Below, piece after piece: positions 17,015-26,761 of a DNA stretch of 64,000 bases (position 1 is its first letter; each line of letters begins with the position of its first letter). Both the position numbers and the translations under genes were made by a program. Below the pieces are notes generated by a model. The model saw nothing but the letters and a program-made list of their open reading frames with translations, was not told the origin of the DNA and did no database searches. This DNA is from Bordetella genomosp. 8 (GTDB lineage: Bacteria > Pseudomonadota > Gammaproteobacteria > Burkholderiales > Burkholderiaceae_B), in the NCBI RefSeq assembly GCF_002119685.1, contig NZ_CP021108.1, positions 4,588,001 to 4,652,000 of the forward strand, given 5' to 3'.

Positions 17015-18286
17015 TCAATGGCGCATCGGTCGGGCCCGCGGGAGCGATGCGGGAACCGCCGGGCCATCACGCCGACCGGGCTTGAACCCATGGGTATTCG
17101 CTCCCCAGGCGATGAAGCAAGCAATCGTCAATACCAGCAGCCCCACCCAGGGTAAAGACCCCGCACCGTCGGATGCGAGCAGCATCCCGCCGATAACCCC
17201 GCTACCCGCGAACGACAGATTGAATACCGTCACCAGAATGGACTGCGCCACGTCGGCCGCGTCGCCCGCTGCATCGGCCAACGCGGTCTGCAACAAGGTT
17301 GGCGCGCCACCAAAGCTCATTCCCCAGATCGCCACACTGGCGCATATCGCCCAAAGCGGCATTCCTCCCACGCAGAATGCAAACGCAACCAAGGCAAAGG
17401 CGCCCAATCCGGTCAGCACCAGGAAGCGCAACCATCGGTCAACCAGCGAACCGACGAGCCATATACCCGTTACGGCAGACACGCCGAAGATCAGCAATAT
17501 GGCGTCCAGATGGCCGGCCTGCCCCATGGATGCCAGCAAGGGGGCGATGTAGGTATAGAGAACGTAATGCGGCAGGATCCACGTCGTAACGACCAGGAGC
17601 ACCGCCAGCACGCCGGGAATGGCAAGGACTTGTCGCAGAGGCCAACGGCTGTCGGCCGCATGGCCTGGGTAGTCGGGAACCTCCCGGAAAACCCAGGCCA
17701 TCAACCCCAGGGTCATGACCGACATGATGGCGAACACGCCGCGCCAGCCGATCATGTTTCCGAGCCAGGCACTCAACGGAACACCGACCGATAACGCCAA
17801 AGGGATGCCGAACATTGCCACCGCGAGCGCGCGCCCCTGCATCGACGGCGCAACCATGCGGCGTGCATAGGGTGCCAGGAGACTCCAGGCCAGCCCCGTG
17901 GCAAGCCCCGCCACGAACCGCGTAAACAGTGTCAGCGCATAGTGCGAGGACGCCGCCGTTATTGCATTGCAGACAAAAAATACCGCAAGCACCAGCAGCA
18001 GCACATGCCGCCGCCGCCATCGATTCGTCACCGCGGTCAAAGGGATGGCCGCTATGCCCGAACCGAGCGCACAACTCGTGACGAGCTGACCGGCCCACGC
18101 CTCGCTTACGTGAAATCCTTGTGCAACCTGCGGAAGCAGGCCTGCCGGCACCGTTTCATTCGCCGTGGCGATAAAGCTTGCCATCGTCAACGCCAGCAAC
18201 CCTGCCATGGGCAGCCGCCCAACGTCGGCGCGAGGCTGGATCGCCTCCGCAACCGTACCGCCACGCTCGTCCATCGTATCGTTCAT
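17015..18286 (-). CDS. MFS transporter (DHA1-like drug/sugar exporter family)
   Basis: A 423-residue, 12-helix major facilitator. It begins with a soluble 25-residue tail and then TM1 ending in NETVPAGLLP, as in the AraJ/NepI/YdhP-type DHA1 exporters. The TM2-3 loop NRWRRRH is a degenerate motif A, and RFVAGLATGLAWSLLAP is the motif C-like TM5 region. It is probably an inner-membrane efflux pump using proton exchange. It is divergent from a LysR gene with a perfect operator palindrome between them, so induction by that LysR is likely. A Bug gene follows 106 bases downstream. Confidence 0.9.
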   Translation of the reverse strand: MNDTMDERGGTVAEAIQPRADVGRLPMAGLLALTMASFIATANETVPAGLLPQVAQGFHVSEAWAGQLVTSCALGSGIAAIPLTAVTNRWRRRHVLLLVLAVFFVCNAITAASSHYALTLFTRFVAGLATGLAWSLLAPYARRMVAPSMQGRALAVAMFGIPLALSVGVPLSAWLGNMIGWRGVFAIMSVMTLGLMAWVFREVPDYPGHAADSRWPLRQVLAIPGVLAVLLVVTTWILPHYVLYTYIAPLLASMGQAGHLDAILLIFGVSAVTGIWLVGSLVDRWLRFLVLTGLGAFALVAFAFCVGGMPLWAICASVAIWGMSFGGAPTLLQTALADAAGDAADVAQSILVTVFNLSFAGSGVIGGMLLASDGAGSLPWVGLLVLTIACFIAWGANTHGFKPGRRDGPAVPASLPRARPMRH

Positions 18287-18361
18287 TCTCGCCTCGCTTT
18301 CCGCGCAATATCGCGAGGCATGAGTTTGGCCGGCACATGCGGATTTGATAATTGAGCTAGT

Positions 18362-18380
18362 ATTTGAATCAGATTCAAAT
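18362..18380. promoter_or_regulatory. perfect 19-bp palindrome, candidate LysR operator
   Basis: ATTTGAATCAGATTCAAAT is a perfect inverted repeat with 9-base arms around a single A. The inner TGAATCAGATTCA fits the T-N11-A LysR box exactly. It ends 11 bases before the LysR start codon and 76 bases before the divergent MFS start, the expected place for joint control and autorepression. Confidence 0.75.
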
Positions 18381-18391
18381 CCACATGAAGA

Positions 18392-19348
18392 ATGGCAACT
18401 GATCGATTAGGGGACATGCGCCTGTTCGTTGCGGCGGCGGCGCTTGGCAGCCTTTCCGCCGCCGGCCGCAAGCTCGGCCTCTCTCCAGCGGCGGCAAGCG
18501 CCCGCCTGTCCAAGCTGGAGGTTGCGCTTCGAACAAAGCTGATCGATCGCAGTACCCGGCAGCTGCGCCTGACCGAGGAGGGCCGGCTCTACCACCGGCA
18601 TTGCGCCGTTGCGCTGCAGGCGATCGATGACGCCGAAGATGCGCTCCACGCGAGCCACGCTGTCGTACGCGGGAAAATCCGTATCTCGGCATCAGCCGAT
18701 TTCGGCCGCCATCTGCTCAATGAATGGCTGGAAGAATTCGCCAGTACGCAAGCGGAACTGAAGATCGCCCTGACACTGACCGACTCGCTATCGGATCTGC
18801 TGCAGGATGACGTGGATTTTGCGATCCGGTTCGGCAAGCCGGACAGCGACACCTTGGTCGCTCGCAAGCTCGCCCCCAACTGGCGGGTGCTATGCGCGTC
18901 CCCTGCATATCTCGCCAGGCAGGGCGTGCCGCGTACCCCGGCAGACCTGGCCGCACATCGGTTCGTGGTCCTCGTCACGGCAGCCGGGCCGCTGAACGAA
19001 TTTCGATTCGCGGCGACAGGCAAGCAGAGAATCCATACCGTCGCGATGGAAAACGCGTGGGAAACCAACGATGGCGCATTGGCCCGCGCATGGACGCTGG
19101 CGGGGCATGGCATTGCCCGCAAAACCATCTGGGATGCGGCGCAGGATATACGCGCCGGCACGCTGAAGGCGGTCTTGCCCGACTTCATCGAAAACGAGGC
19201 GGGGGTCTATGCCGTATTCCACAGGAATCGGTACATGACGCCCCGCGTGCGGGCATTGCTGGATTTCCTGATAGACCGGTTCCAGCACGCATCCAGCGAT
19301 ATGCTCGCAGGCCTCCCTTCACCTTCGGCAGCGGTCAATAAGGATTGA
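18392..19348 (+). CDS. LysR family transcriptional regulator
   Basis: A 318-residue regulator of the large DsdC/AaeR/GcvA-like group. The N-terminal HTH reads GSLSAAGRKLGLSPAAASARLS and the wing LIDRSTRQLRLTEEG. The effector domain contains the common VDFAIRFG and HRFVVL segments. It is divergent from the DHA1-type MFS gene. The pair shares a perfect 19-base palindrome, which makes the MFS gene its most likely target. The C-terminal tail ([13 protein letters not shown]) is probably disordered. Confidence 0.93.
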   Translation: MATDRLGDMRLFVAAAALGSLSAAGRKLGLSPAAASARLSKLEVALRTKLIDRSTRQLRLTEEGRLYHRHCAVALQAIDDAEDALHASHAVVRGKIRISASADFGRHLLNEWLEEFASTQAELKIALTLTDSLSDLLQDDVDFAIRFGKPDSDTLVARKLAPNWRVLCASPAYLARQGVPRTPADLAAHRFVVLVTAAGPLNEFRFAATGKQRIHTVAMENAWETNDGALARAWTLAGHGIARKTIWDAAQDIRAGTLKAVLPDFIENEAGVYAVFHRNRYMTPRVRALLDFLIDRFQHASSDMLAGLPSPSAAVNKD

Positions 19349-19365
19349 CGCTGCCGGCGTGCGCG

Positions 19366-20991
19366 TCAGGGATACCGCCGTTTCTCCGGAGGCGGCGGGA
19401 AATACTGATACAGCCACGTCTCGCTGAGCACCTGCTTGTCGCTGATGCGCCGGATGAAGCCGCGCATTTCCACGGGCGCCGTGCTGTCGTCGGTCGGATA
19501 CCAATCGAACATAGCGCGGAAGCCCTCGACCTCCGGGTGCAGCGCGAAGATCTGGAAGTCCTGCGCGCGCCCGTGCGACACCGTGATCACGGATTCCAGG
19601 CGCTCGTTCTTGTCCATGCCTTGCAGCGGTCCGCCGATGAAATCGATGGCAAATCGCCGCGCCCAGACATTGGGATAATGCTCGCCCGGCGCCCAGCCTT
19701 CCGTGAAGCCGCCCATGCCCGTGCGCGTGGCCAACACCCGCGCAAGCGTGGGCTGCACCGGCGCCAGCGCGGCCCAATGCAGCTTGTAGCCATAATGCAG
19801 CGACTGTCCGGCCTTGACGGGCTCCTTGGGATTCCAGAACGCCACGATGTTGTCCAGCGTTTCCCCAGTGGTCGGCAATTCCATCAGGTTGATGGCGCCA
19901 TCGCCCCATGCGGTCGTCGGCTCCACCCACAGGCTGGGGCGGCGGCTGTACCAGTCCACCGTATCCTGATAGGACTTGAAGTCATGGTCCGTCTGCAGCA
20001 GCCCAAAGCCGCGCGGATTGTTGTCCAGGTACGTATTGAACTGGATGTGCTCAGGATTGTTCAGCGGCCGGCAGACCCATTCGCCATTGCCACGCCACAT
20101 CGACAGACGGTCCGAATCGTGGATCTTGGGGTGGATGGTGTCGCACATCCGGCGCTCGTTGGTGCCGCAGCTGAACATGCTGGTCATGGGCGCGATGCCC
20201 AGTTGCTTGATGTCCTGGCGCGCGGTCAGGTGCGCGTCGATATCCATGATGACGCGATCGGCCAGGCAATTGATATCGAAGCGATAGGCGCCGGTGATGC
20301 TGGGCGCATCCAGCAAGGCATACAGTACGAAGCGCGTGGCATCCTGCGCCGGCGTCTCGAACCAGAACTCGATGAAATCGGGGAATTCCTCGACGGTGCC
20401 CGCATAGGTGTTCACCGCCACGCCGCGCGCCGACAAGCCGTATTGTCCAGTGTTGTCCACGGCACGGAAATAGCTGGCGCCCAGGAAGGAGACGATGTCG
20501 TACTTGTCGATATTCGGCTGCTTGAACACCTTCAGCCCCGAAAACCCCAGGTCGCCCTTGAGCTGGCCGACATCCACACCGGTGCTCTGGTAATTGAACA
20601 GCTCCGGCCGGAAGTGCACCTCTTTCGCGATGCGGGTGCCGGGCTCGATGCTGTGCATGCGCACCGGCGTACGGAAGCCCATGCCGACGTGGAAGAACTG
20701 CACGTCCAGCTGGCCCTTGCGCCCCCAAAGGGAATGCGCGGCGTCGTACTGGATGGCATTGAACTGCTGCGGGGTCAGGTTGGCCAGGGTCGGCGGCAGG
20801 ACTTCACGGGTGTCCACATAAGGCGTGGTCGCCAGTTTGCTGGCGCGCTCCTGCAATCCTTCGAAACTGAAGGGTTTGGCTTCGCCGTCGGCAATGTCCG
20901 CGACAGCGCGCGAGGCAAGCAGGAAGGAGGCTGGCAAACCCGTGCAGGCCGCCAAGGCCGCGGAGGCTTTGAGCAGTGAACGTCGGTGCAT
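19366..20991 (-). CDS. opgD: periplasmic glucan biosynthesis protein D (MdoG/OpgD family)
   Basis: A 541-residue periplasmic protein of osmoregulated glucan synthesis. The N-terminus [16 protein letters not shown] is a twin-arginine signal, which fits OpgD, a known Tat substrate. The MdoG/OpgD domain then fills the protein, with [14 protein letters not shown] near the start and the conserved ARRFAIDF and EGWAPGEH segments later. Length matches the family (about 530-550). OpgD modifies the backbone structure of beta-glucans in the periplasm. The glucosyltransferase opgH and a second opgG are not adjacent. It is convergent with the upstream LysR gene, separated by 17 bases. Confidence 0.93.
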   Translation of the reverse strand: MHRRSLLKASAALAACTGLPASFLLASRAVADIADGEAKPFSFEGLQERASKLATTPYVDTREVLPPTLANLTPQQFNAIQYDAAHSLWGRKGQLDVQFFHVGMGFRTPVRMHSIEPGTRIAKEVHFRPELFNYQSTGVDVGQLKGDLGFSGLKVFKQPNIDKYDIVSFLGASYFRAVDNTGQYGLSARGVAVNTYAGTVEEFPDFIEFWFETPAQDATRFVLYALLDAPSITGAYRFDINCLADRVIMDIDAHLTARQDIKQLGIAPMTSMFSCGTNERRMCDTIHPKIHDSDRLSMWRGNGEWVCRPLNNPEHIQFNTYLDNNPRGFGLLQTDHDFKSYQDTVDWYSRRPSLWVEPTTAWGDGAINLMELPTTGETLDNIVAFWNPKEPVKAGQSLHYGYKLHWAALAPVQPTLARVLATRTGMGGFTEGWAPGEHYPNVWARRFAIDFIGGPLQGMDKNERLESVITVSHGRAQDFQIFALHPEVEGFRAMFDWYPTDDSTAPVEMRGFIRRISDKQVLSETWLYQYFPPPPEKRRYP

Positions 20992-21160
20992 GGAAACCTA
21001 TCGAAAAACGGAGCCAAAGAAATGGCGTGGCCGGAACCGCGCCACGCCCGTGCAGGCACATTGAACCATAGGTTCCCGGCGATTCCGACAGCCCGGCAGC
21101 GCCGAAGACAGCTTACGTGTCGAGAAGTCACGAACCGACACGGTCAGAAAGAAACCCGGA

Positions 21161-21928
21161 TTGCGGCTACGATATCGGCCGACCCGCAACGCCGCTCCCG
21201 CTCGCCTCGTGCCTTCATCTCCAGCCCCCTTTCGCGCCACCACCGCCAGCCCGCCGCCCTTCGTCGTCCTGGACGCCTGCGTCCTGATGTCGTCCATCCT
21301 GCGCGGCCTGCTGTTGCGCCTGGCGCGCGACGGCGTCTTCCTGCCGGTGTGGAGCGCGCGCATCGGCGAGGAATGGATCCGCAACGCCGCGCGGCTCTGG
21401 AAAGTGCCCCCCGCGGACGTGGCCGCGCTGTGGGAGGACATGCAGCGCGAATTCCCCGGCGCCGACGCAGGCGACGTACAGGCCTACGAAGCCGGGCTGC
21501 GCTACAGCGACCCCAAGGACCACCACGTGATCGCCGCCGGCCTGGCGAAACGGGCGCGCTGCGGGCACCAGCAAGCGCCCGCGGTGTTGGTGGTGACCTG
21601 GAACATGAAAGACTTCAACCGCTCGGAAATGCGCCGGCTGGGAACCGACGCCTGCGACCCCGACCGCCTGCTATCGCAGTGGTGGCCGGCGTCGCGCGAT
21701 GCGCTGCTGCGGGCGCTGCAAGGCACGGCCGCCGACGTGGCGGCGGTCGGCAGGCAGCCGGAGCCGCTGTCCGTTACCTTGCATCGCGAGCGCCTGTACC
21801 GGCTGCGCGGCCTGGTGGAGCGGGACGGCAGCTTCGACGACCCGGCGCGGCGCGATGGTGACGTCGACGGTGACGTCAATGATCGTGATTGCTCGCCGCG
21901 AATCCCACTGCATTCAGGCGTTCGATGA
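21161..21928 (+). CDS. PIN-domain protein
   Basis: About 255 residues if the TTG at 21161 is used; a GTG at 21209 would remove 16 residues and no start has a strong ribosome site. Near residue 36, VVLDACVLMSS supplies the first acidic residue of a PIN nuclease, SDPKDHHVIAAGL the third and VTWNMKDF a conserved strand. The C-terminal 80 residues are outside the usual domain. PIN domains are metal-dependent RNases, frequent in toxin-antitoxin pairs, but no small antitoxin gene is next to it. It may therefore be a stand-alone RNase. Its 3' end overlaps the convergent ilvA gene by 53 bases. Confidence 0.75.
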   Translation: MRLRYRPTRNAAPARLVPSSPAPFRATTASPPPFVVLDACVLMSSILRGLLLRLARDGVFLPVWSARIGEEWIRNAARLWKVPPADVAALWEDMQREFPGADAGDVQAYEAGLRYSDPKDHHVIAAGLAKRARCGHQQAPAVLVVTWNMKDFNRSEMRRLGTDACDPDRLLSQWWPASRDALLRALQGTAADVAAVGRQPEPLSVTLHRERLYRLRGLVERDGSFDDPARRDGDVDGDVNDRDCSPRIPLHSGVR

Positions 21929-23093
21929 CTTCCACGATGTGCTCCGGGCCGCGCGTCTGCAGCACGAAGTCGACTTCCACATTGCGTACCGGCAAGGCGG
22001 TGAACGCGCGTTGGTGATGCACTTCGGTGATGTTGGCATGGGCGTCGGCAATGACCGCCGTGGCATGCGCCAACGCCCCCGGCAGGTCGCGCAGGTCGAC
22101 ACGGATGCGTGCCAGCCGGCCGGCGCGCACCATGCCGCGCTCGATCAGTTCGCCCAGCATCAGCGGATCGATGTTGCCGCCCGTCAAGACCAGGCCGACG
22201 CGCTTGCCGCGGAAACAGGCATCGCCCTGTGCCTGGTCACGCAGCATGGCGGCCAGGCCGGCGGCGCCCGCGCCTTCCACCACGGTCTTTTCGATTTCCA
22301 GCAACACCACGATGGCATGCTCGATATCGCCTTCGCTGACGAGTTCGATGCGCGACACATGGCGGGCGACGATCTCCTGGGTCAGCTGGCCGGGCGACTT
22401 CACGGCGATACCTTCGGCGATGGTGTATTGGCCGTAAGGCAGCGTCAACCCGCGCGTCGCTTCGTACATGGAAGGAAAGCGCTCGGTCTGCACGCCGACG
22501 ATCTCGATATCCGGCTTGATCGCCTTGGCGGCCACGGCGATACCGGAAATCATGCCGCCCCCGCCTATGGGTACGACCAGCGTGTCCAGGTCCGGCCGCG
22601 CCTCCAGCATTTCCAGCGCGATCGTGCCCTGGCCGGCAATGACGTAAGGATCGTCGTAGGGATGGATCATGGTCAGCCCGCGTTCCTGCGCCAGCACGTA
22701 ACCGTGGGCCTTGGCGTCGTCGAAGGTGTCGCCCGCCAGCACCACTTCCGCGCCGAAGCGGCGGGTATTGGCGACCTTGACCGTGGGGGTGAAGCGCGGC
22801 ATGACGATGACCGCCGGTATGCCCATGCGCTGCGCGTGATACGCCACCCCCTGCGCGTGGTTCCCGGCCGACACGGCGATGACGCCGCGCGCGCGCTCGA
22901 TGGCGTCCAGGTTCAGCATCCGGTTCAGCGCGCCGCGCTCCTTGAAGGAAGCGGTGAACTGCAGGTTTTCGAACTTCAGCCAGACTTCGGCGCCGAGCAT
23001 GTCGGACAAGGTGCGGGAATGCGAAAACGGCGTGTTCAGCACCTGTCCCTGCAGACGCAGGTGCGCGGATTGGATGGCGGACAGGTCGATCAC
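21876..23093 (-). CDS. ilvA: threonine ammonia-lyase (threonine dehydratase)
   Basis: A 405-residue PLP enzyme converting threonine to 2-oxobutyrate and ammonia, the entry to isoleucine synthesis. The GTG at 23093 was chosen because CAGGAG lies six bases upstream; an upstream TTG/ATG reading would add a non-conserved cysteine-rich tail. K51 in TASFKERG is the PLP lysine, SAGNHAQG and VPIGGGGMISG bind the phosphate. The last about 75 residues are a single ACT domain (RIRVDLRDLPGALAHAT), the short form also called TdcB/IlvA. It lies 49 bases after a lipoprotein gene. The ilvIHC genes are 5 kb away, so it is not in their operon. Confidence 0.92.
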   Translation of the reverse strand: MIDLSAIQSAHLRLQGQVLNTPFSHSRTLSDMLGAEVWLKFENLQFTASFKERGALNRMLNLDAIERARGVIAVSAGNHAQGVAYHAQRMGIPAVIVMPRFTPTVKVANTRRFGAEVVLAGDTFDDAKAHGYVLAQERGLTMIHPYDDPYVIAGQGTIALEMLEARPDLDTLVVPIGGGGMISGIAVAAKAIKPDIEIVGVQTERFPSMYEATRGLTLPYGQYTIAEGIAVKSPGQLTQEIVARHVSRIELVSEGDIEHAIVVLLEIEKTVVEGAGAAGLAAMLRDQAQGDACFRGKRVGLVLTGGNIDPLMLGELIERGMVRAGRLARIRVDLRDLPGALAHATAVIADAHANITEVHHQRAFTALPVRNVEVDFVLQTRGPEHIVEVIERLNAVGFAASNHDH

Positions 23094-23142
23094 GCTATGC
23101 TCCTGATGGATCGGCCGCGCCGGCGCGGCACCGGCCGATGCC

Positions 23143-23874
23143 CTAGCGCACCGGCAGAAAATTGAAGAACAGCAGGCCCTGGGCGTAATTGATGCCGACA
23201 CGCCGGCCGTTTTCCCCCAGCAAATTGGCGATCAGGTCCAGCCTGCCGATGATCGCGCCGAACTCGCGCTCGAAACTGAGATTGGTCGCGGTCGGACTGA
23301 TCTCGTTCGCCAGCAACAAGGGCTGCCCGGCACCATCTCGCCGGCTGGCCAGCAGCCACGCGGCGGCCTCGACGTTACGAGCCGCATTGTAGACGCGCTG
23401 GCCATCCAGCACATCAGACACATAGAAGCGCGTTTTTCCGTTGTGCGAAGCGATGACGGTATCTGCCAGGCCATAGATGAAGGCGGTGACCCGGTCGCCC
23501 TGGAAGCCGGGATCCAGCGAAACCGCCAGCACCTGGATATCCCGCAGGCCGGACAGCGGCGCGGGCGGCGTCCGGTTGTCTATCAGGCCATGCAGCCGCG
23601 CCATTGCCGCGGCCTGGTTCGCCATGCCGCCCTTGCGCCATTCGCGCGGATTGCGCCGGTAAAGCTTGTCGGCCAGGGAATACAGGCTGTTCAGGTTGTC
23701 GCGCATTTCCAGCGTGACGGTACGGTTGAAGTCCGTCTGCATGAACTGGTCGGCGGACATGGATTCCCCGTCCGGCCGGCGGCCGTCGCGCGAGGGCGAT
23801 TGCGGAGACATGCAGGCCGCGAGCATGCTGCTCGCCACCAATATCGCCAAGGCCCCGCGCCCCCGCCTTTTCAT
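23143..23874 (-). CDS. conserved lipoprotein, unknown function
   Basis: A 243-residue protein with a basic start (MKRRGRG), a hydrophobic stretch and a lipobox LAAC with the cysteine at residue 21, so it should be a lipoprotein. The remainder is mostly helical with NLNSLYSLADKLYRRNPREW and later FYVSDVLDGQRVYNAARN. I do not recognise a named domain. The lipobox and lack of an Asp at +2 (CMS) favour the outer membrane. It is on the same strand as ilvA, 49 bases upstream of it, but a functional link is not suggested. Confidence 0.85.
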   Translation of the reverse strand: MKRRGRGALAILVASSMLAACMSPQSPSRDGRRPDGESMSADQFMQTDFNRTVTLEMRDNLNSLYSLADKLYRRNPREWRKGGMANQAAAMARLHGLIDNRTPPAPLSGLRDIQVLAVSLDPGFQGDRVTAFIYGLADTVIASHNGKTRFYVSDVLDGQRVYNAARNVEAAAWLLASRRDGAGQPLLLANEISPTATNLSFEREFGAIIGRLDLIANLLGENGRRVGINYAQGLLFFNFLPVR

Positions 23875-23980
23875 GCCATATATGCCCGTTTGCCCGATGT
23901 AGCCGCGTGAATTGTGTCATGCAGTGCGATGCGCGCGACGCCGCCCGCCGGCGCGCCGCGCATGCACTTTACCGTACCTT

Positions 23981-24011
23981 GAAAGAAAAACGGCGCCTTG
24001 CGGCGCCGTTT
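23981..24011 (-). terminator. Rho-independent terminator after pnp
   Basis: Perfect 10-base arms AAACGGCGCC (23988-23997) and GGCGCCGTTT (24002-24011) surround a four-base loop. On the minus strand the stem is followed by TTTTTCTTTC. It lies 66 bases past the pnp stop codon. Confidence 0.92.
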
Positions 24012-24076
24012 CCCGGGTAAACCATCCGTCGGAACCGGCAGTCCGCTCTTGCCGAGCGGACGCCTGTTCCCGCCGC

Positions 24077-26242
24077 TTACTGCTGCGGCTCGGACTGCGG
24101 CACGCCTTCGGCGGCCTCGCCCTGCGGAGCTTGCTGCGCTTCGATGCCGCCGATCGCCTTGATGGACAGGCGCAGGCGGCCCTTGTCGTCGGCCTCGATG
24201 ACCTTGACGCGGACGTTCTGGCCGACCTTCAGCACATCGTTGATGTTGGCGATGCGGTAGTTGGCGATTTCCGAGATGTGCAGCAGGCCGTCGCGGCCCG
24301 GCAGCACCTGCACGATGGCGCCGAAATCCAGCAGGCGCAGCACGCTGCCTTCGTAGACCTGGCCGACTTCGACGTCGGCCGTCAGTTCGACGATGCGGCG
24401 CTGCGCTTCCTTGGCCTGGCTTTCGTCGACGCTGGCGATCACGATGGTGCCGTCATCGGAGATGTCGATCTGCGTGCCGGTTTCCTCGGTCAGGGCGCGT
24501 ATGGTGGCGCCGCCCTTGCCGATGACGTCTCGGATCTTCTCGGGGTTGATCTTGATCGTCAGCATGCGCGGCGCGAAGGCCGACAGCTCGCCACGCGAGG
24601 CGCTCAGGGCGTCACGCATATTGGCCAGGATGTGCAGGCGGCCTTCGCGGGCCTGGGCCAGCGCCACCTGCATGATTTCCTTGGTGATGCCCTGGATCTT
24701 GATATCCATCTGCAGCGCGGTCACGCCCTGCTGGGTACCGGCCACCTTGAAGTCCATGTCGCCCAGGTGATCTTCATCGCCCAGGATGTCGGTCAACACG
24801 GCGAACTTGCCGTCTTCCAGGATCAGGCCCATGGCCACGCCGGCCACGTGATCCTTGATCGGCACGCCGGCGTCCATCATGGCCAGCGAACCGCCGCATA
24901 CGGACGCCATCGACGACGAACCGTTGGATTCCGTGATTTCGGAGACCAGGCGGATGGTGTACTGGAAATCTTCCGGCGCGGGCAGCAGCTTCAGCAAGGC
25001 GCGCTTGGCCAAGCGGCCGTGGCCGATTTCGCGGCGCTTGGGCACACCGATGCGGCCGGTTTCGCCGGTGGCGAAGGGCGGCATGTTGTAGTGCAGCATG
25101 AAGCGGTCGCGATATTCGCCCATCAGGGCATCGATGATCTGCTCGTCCTGCTTGGTGCCCAGCGTGGCGACGACCAGCGCCTGCGTTTCACCGCGGGTGA
25201 ACAGCGCGCTGCCGTGGGCGCGCGGCAGCACGCCCAGGCGGATGCTGATCGGACGCACGGTGCGGGTGTCGCGCCCGTCGATACGCGGCTCGCCGTTCAG
25301 GATCTGGCCGCGGACGATGCGCGCTTCCAGGTCGAACAGGATGTTGTCGACCGCGACGGAGTCGGGCTGGCCGGCGCCGGTTTCGGCGGCACGCGCGGCC
25401 ACCTGGGTCTGCACGTCGGCGTAGACTTCACGCAGCTTGGTGGTGCGCTGCTGCTTTTCGCGGATCTGGTAGGCCGCGACCAGGCCATCCTTGGCGGCGT
25501 CGGTGACGGCGGAGATCAGCGTTTCATTCTTCGGCTCGGGCTTCCAGTCCCAATCCGGCTTGCCGGCATCGCGCACCAGTTCATGGATGGCGTTGATCAC
25601 GGCCTGCATCTGCTCATGGCCGAACACCACCGAACCCAGCATGACTTCTTCCGACAGCTGGTCGGCTTCGGATTCGACCATCAGCACGGCGGTTTCGGTA
25701 CCGGCCACGACCAGGTCCAGCTTGGATTGCTTGAGCTGCGACGCGGTGGGGTTCAGCACGTACTGGCCGTCGACGTAGCCCACGCGGGCCGCGCCGATCG
25801 GGCCATTGAACGGGATACCCGAAATGGCCAGTGCGGCCGACGCGCCGATCATGGCGGCGATGTCGGGGTCGATTTCAGGATTGACCGACAGCGTGTGCAG
25901 GACAACCTGGACTTCGTTGTAGAAGCCTTCGGGGAACAGCGGACGCAGCGGACGATCGATCAGGCGCGACGTCAGCGTTTCCTTTTCCGAGGGCTTGCCT
26001 TCGCGCTTGAAGAAGCCGCCCGGGATACGGCCCGCGGCGTAGGCTTTCTCGATGTAGTCGACGGTCAGCGGGAAAAAGTCCTGGCCGGGCTTGGCCTTCT
26101 TGGCCGCGACGACAGTGGCCAGCACCACGGTGTCCTCGATGGACACCACGACGGCGCCGGACGCCTGGCGGGCGATTTCTCCGGTTTCCAGTACGACCGT
26201 GTGCTGGCCGTATTGGAACGTTTTTGTCACTTTATTGAACAT
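24077..26242 (-). CDS. pnp: polyribonucleotide nucleotidyltransferase (PNPase)
   Basis: A 721-residue enzyme that degrades RNA 3' to 5' with phosphate and can add tails; core of the RNA degradosome. Two RNase PH domains (about 1-210 and 310-540) are separated by the helical domain. The sequence then has a KH domain ([25 protein letters not shown] loop near residue 563) and an S1 domain ([20 protein letters not shown] near 620). A glutamine-rich C-terminal tail follows. The length is that of full PNPase. It is 89 bases downstream of rpsO on the same strand with a long hairpin between, the same layout as in Escherichia coli. Confidence 0.98.
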   Translation of the reverse strand: MFNKVTKTFQYGQHTVVLETGEIARQASGAVVVSIEDTVVLATVVAAKKAKPGQDFFPLTVDYIEKAYAAGRIPGGFFKREGKPSEKETLTSRLIDRPLRPLFPEGFYNEVQVVLHTLSVNPEIDPDIAAMIGASAALAISGIPFNGPIGAARVGYVDGQYVLNPTASQLKQSKLDLVVAGTETAVLMVESEADQLSEEVMLGSVVFGHEQMQAVINAIHELVRDAGKPDWDWKPEPKNETLISAVTDAAKDGLVAAYQIREKQQRTTKLREVYADVQTQVAARAAETGAGQPDSVAVDNILFDLEARIVRGQILNGEPRIDGRDTRTVRPISIRLGVLPRAHGSALFTRGETQALVVATLGTKQDEQIIDALMGEYRDRFMLHYNMPPFATGETGRIGVPKRREIGHGRLAKRALLKLLPAPEDFQYTIRLVSEITESNGSSSMASVCGGSLAMMDAGVPIKDHVAGVAMGLILEDGKFAVLTDILGDEDHLGDMDFKVAGTQQGVTALQMDIKIQGITKEIMQVALAQAREGRLHILANMRDALSASRGELSAFAPRMLTIKINPEKIRDVIGKGGATIRALTEETGTQIDISDDGTIVIASVDESQAKEAQRRIVELTADVEVGQVYEGSVLRLLDFGAIVQVLPGRDGLLHISEIANYRIANINDVLKVGQNVRVKVIEADDKGRLRLSIKAIGGIEAQQAPQGEAAEGVPQSEPQQ

Positions 26243-26261
26243 GACGGTTATTCCTTACAAA

Positions 26262-26305
26262 TGAAAAACCGTGGCCGCTGCGACAAAGTCGCACCGGCCA
26301 CGGTT
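26262..26305 (-). terminator. rpsO-pnp intercistronic hairpin (terminator/RNase III-type site)
   Basis: Arms 26267-26277 and 26295-26305 pair perfectly (AACCGTGGCCG with CGGCCACGGTT). After one C:C mismatch an inner stem TGCGAC/GTCGCA (26279-26284, 26288-26293) continues to an AAA loop. This is a 17-pair rod interrupted once. On the minus strand it is followed by TTTTCAT, so it can act as a leaky terminator of rpsO. A long duplex ahead of pnp is where RNase III starts PNPase autoregulation in enterobacteria; that role here is inferred. Confidence 0.85.
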
Positions 26306-26331
26306 GCGTCATGGGGAACCGACCCCGTCGA

Positions 26332-26601
26332 TCACTTGCGCAGACCGAGTTTTTCGATCAGAGCGCGATAAGCATCGGGGTTGCGACCCTTGAGGTAGTC
26401 GAGCAGTTTGCGGCGGCGGCTGACCATGCGCAGCAGGCCGCGGCGCGAATGGTGGTCCTTGCTATGTTCCTTGAAGTGACCAGTCAGCTCGTTGATACGA
26501 GCGGTAAGCAGCGCCACTTGAACTTCGGGGGAGCCGGTATCGCCTTGAGCGCGCTGGAATTGCGCGACGATATCGGACTTCTTGATGTCAGCTACGGACA
26601 T
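26332..26601 (-). CDS. rpsO: 30S ribosomal protein S15
   Basis: An 89-residue protein, the exact family length. It begins [15 protein letters not shown] and contains the conserved [18 protein letters not shown] and [19 protein letters not shown], which bind the 16S rRNA three-way junction. It is essential for assembly of the small-subunit platform. A TATAAT promoter element lies about 100 bases upstream (26702-26707, minus strand). It is followed by the hairpin and pnp. In many bacteria S15 also represses its own translation; no pseudoknot was worked out here. Confidence 0.98.
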   Translation of the reverse strand: MSVADIKKSDIVAQFQRAQGDTGSPEVQVALLTARINELTGHFKEHSKDHHSRRGLLRMVSRRRKLLDYLKGRNPDAYRALIEKLGLRK

Positions 26602-26681
26602 TGTTATTGACCTCTTCGGACATGCGCCAGGGCCGAGGTGCCGTGGCGTGGGTTGAACAACGGTTGGAGATTACAAACGGT

Positions 26682-26709
26682 TTGACAGCAGAAACCGACG
26701 GATTATAGC
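26682..26709. promoter_or_regulatory. overlapping divergent promoters of rpsO and the lipoprotein gene
   Basis: On the plus strand TTGACA (26682-26687), 16 bases, then TATAGC (26704-26709) form a good sigma-70 promoter for the lipoprotein gene at 26762. On the minus strand TATAAT occupies 26707-26702 with a weak CTGAAA about 16 bases upstream, aimed at rpsO. The two -10 elements share four base pairs. Confidence 0.7.
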
Positions 26710-26761
26710 TTATCGGGCAGAATTTTCAGGAAGCATTCACCAGGCCCGCCCAGGAGGCCGC

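Noticed and set aside
21161..21928. Toxin of a VapBC pair
   Set aside because: The protein has a PIN domain, but it is longer than VapC and no small antitoxin gene is adjacent.
23912..26371. 819-residue plus-strand open frame opposite pnp and part of rpsO
   Set aside because: pnp and rpsO are certain on the minus strand. The antisense frame is open because of GC-rich codon bias.
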